64,000 nucleotides of DNA from CAYGDP01 sp964348665 (lineage in GTDB: Bacteria > Verrucomicrobiota > Verrucomicrobiia > Palsa-1439 > CAYGDP01): the NCBI GenBank assembly GCA_964348665.1, contig CAYGDP010000015.1:15758-79757 (forward strand), written 5' to 3'. Under the pieces are notes generated by a model, which was given only the letters and a program-made list of their open reading frames with translations, was not told the origin of the DNA and did not search any database. This document shows positions 63,796-64,000 of this stretch, one piece after another; position 1 is the stretch's first letter; each line of letters begins with the position of its first letter. A program made the translations under genes and the position numbers.

Positions 63796-64000
63796 ATGCA
63801 ACCAAACGGTGTGGATGGCAGGACTAGCGCGAAAGCGCTTGCGGTGTTACTTTGTGCCGTTGTGATGGCGGCGACGTTGATCAGTATTGGTACCAGTCCC
63901 AGCGGGGGGACTTGCTGCGGTGGTACGACCACCGTCCCCGGCGTAGACCCGCCGCCACCGACTACGGACGCTGAATTACCACCCGATCCGCCAATCGGTT
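63796..64000 (+). CDS. 5' end of a second gene with the metalloprotease-protein head
   Basis: 68 codons are visible before the window ends. The ATG is set by GAGGAGG upstream. The product matches the first 70 residues of the protein at 38,217: both have GRTSxKxLAVLLCAVxMAATLI, then SPSxGTCCGGTTT and a proline-rich linker. The DNA also matches in blocks, such as GGCAGGACTAGCG and TTGCGGTGTTACTTTGTGCC. Whether it carries the same C-terminal protease cannot be seen. It shows that the head module is not unique to one locus. Confidence 0.8.
   Translation, partial: MQPNGVDGRTSAKALAVLLCAVVMAATLISIGTSPSGGTCCGGTTTVPGVDPPPPTTDAELPPDPPIG

Overview
The window looks like chromosomal DNA from a member of the PVC superphylum, most likely a verrucomicrobium of the Pedosphaera/Limisphaerales type, although a planctomycete cannot be excluded from sequence alone. 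The evidence is the mixture of gene families. There are giant surface proteins with an LEPR-XLL-like N-terminus and autotransporter-associated repeats. There is a membrane-bound dehydrogenase fused to HEAT-like repeats and a haem-binding domain of the Pirellula/Verrucomicrobium type. Gfo/Idh/MocA oxidoreductases carry Tat signals, and there are several prepilin-like proteins ending in an H-X9-DG motif. I found no rRNA, tRNA, CRISPR array, transposase or phage gene.

Layout. 0-2 kb: a gene tail, an outer-membrane beta-barrel and a GYF-like/cyclic-nucleotide-binding protein. 2-26.8 kb: two paralogous giant secreted repeat proteins. The second is split by a 100-N scaffold gap whose two flanks are the same 37 bases, so it is probably one protein of about 5,390 residues. 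26.8-37 kb: a minus-strand HD-domain protein, a CHASE2 adenylate/guanylate cyclase and three tandem Gfo/Idh/MocA oxidoreductases. Facing away from these is a plus-strand cytochrome c plus dehydrogenase pair. 37-43.6 kb: a DUF3102-like gene, then a structured leader with a terminator, then a large secreted protein ending in an HEXXH metalloprotease domain. That protein has a small exported partner gene, and a second, headless protease-partner cassette follows in tandem. 43.7-52.6 kb: an FGE-fold lipoprotein, an ApbE flavin transferase, an M48 peptidase, HolA, two MA-type metallopeptidases and an ammonium transporter with a strong terminator. 52.6-61 kb: an array of five pseudopilin cassettes. 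Four of them have a convergent membrane-anchored partner that looks like half of a periplasmic-binding fold, and they carry near-identical sigma70-type promoters, back to back in the three divergent gaps. 61-64 kb: a PA14/PKD/TPR secreted protein in operon with the last partner, then the 5' end of a second gene with the same head as the metalloprotease protein.

Two arrangements stand out. One is the pseudopilin/partner array. It has a repeated convergent architecture, a shared promoter pattern, probable leaderless partner mRNAs, and one cassette that has lost both its partner and the histidine of H-X9-DG. The other is the metalloprotease locus. It resembles a polymorphic effector with an orphan 3' cassette: a conserved recombination segment, a diversified HEXXH domain and a translationally coupled exported partner. 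Functions for both are inferences. The promoter calls are pattern matches by eye.
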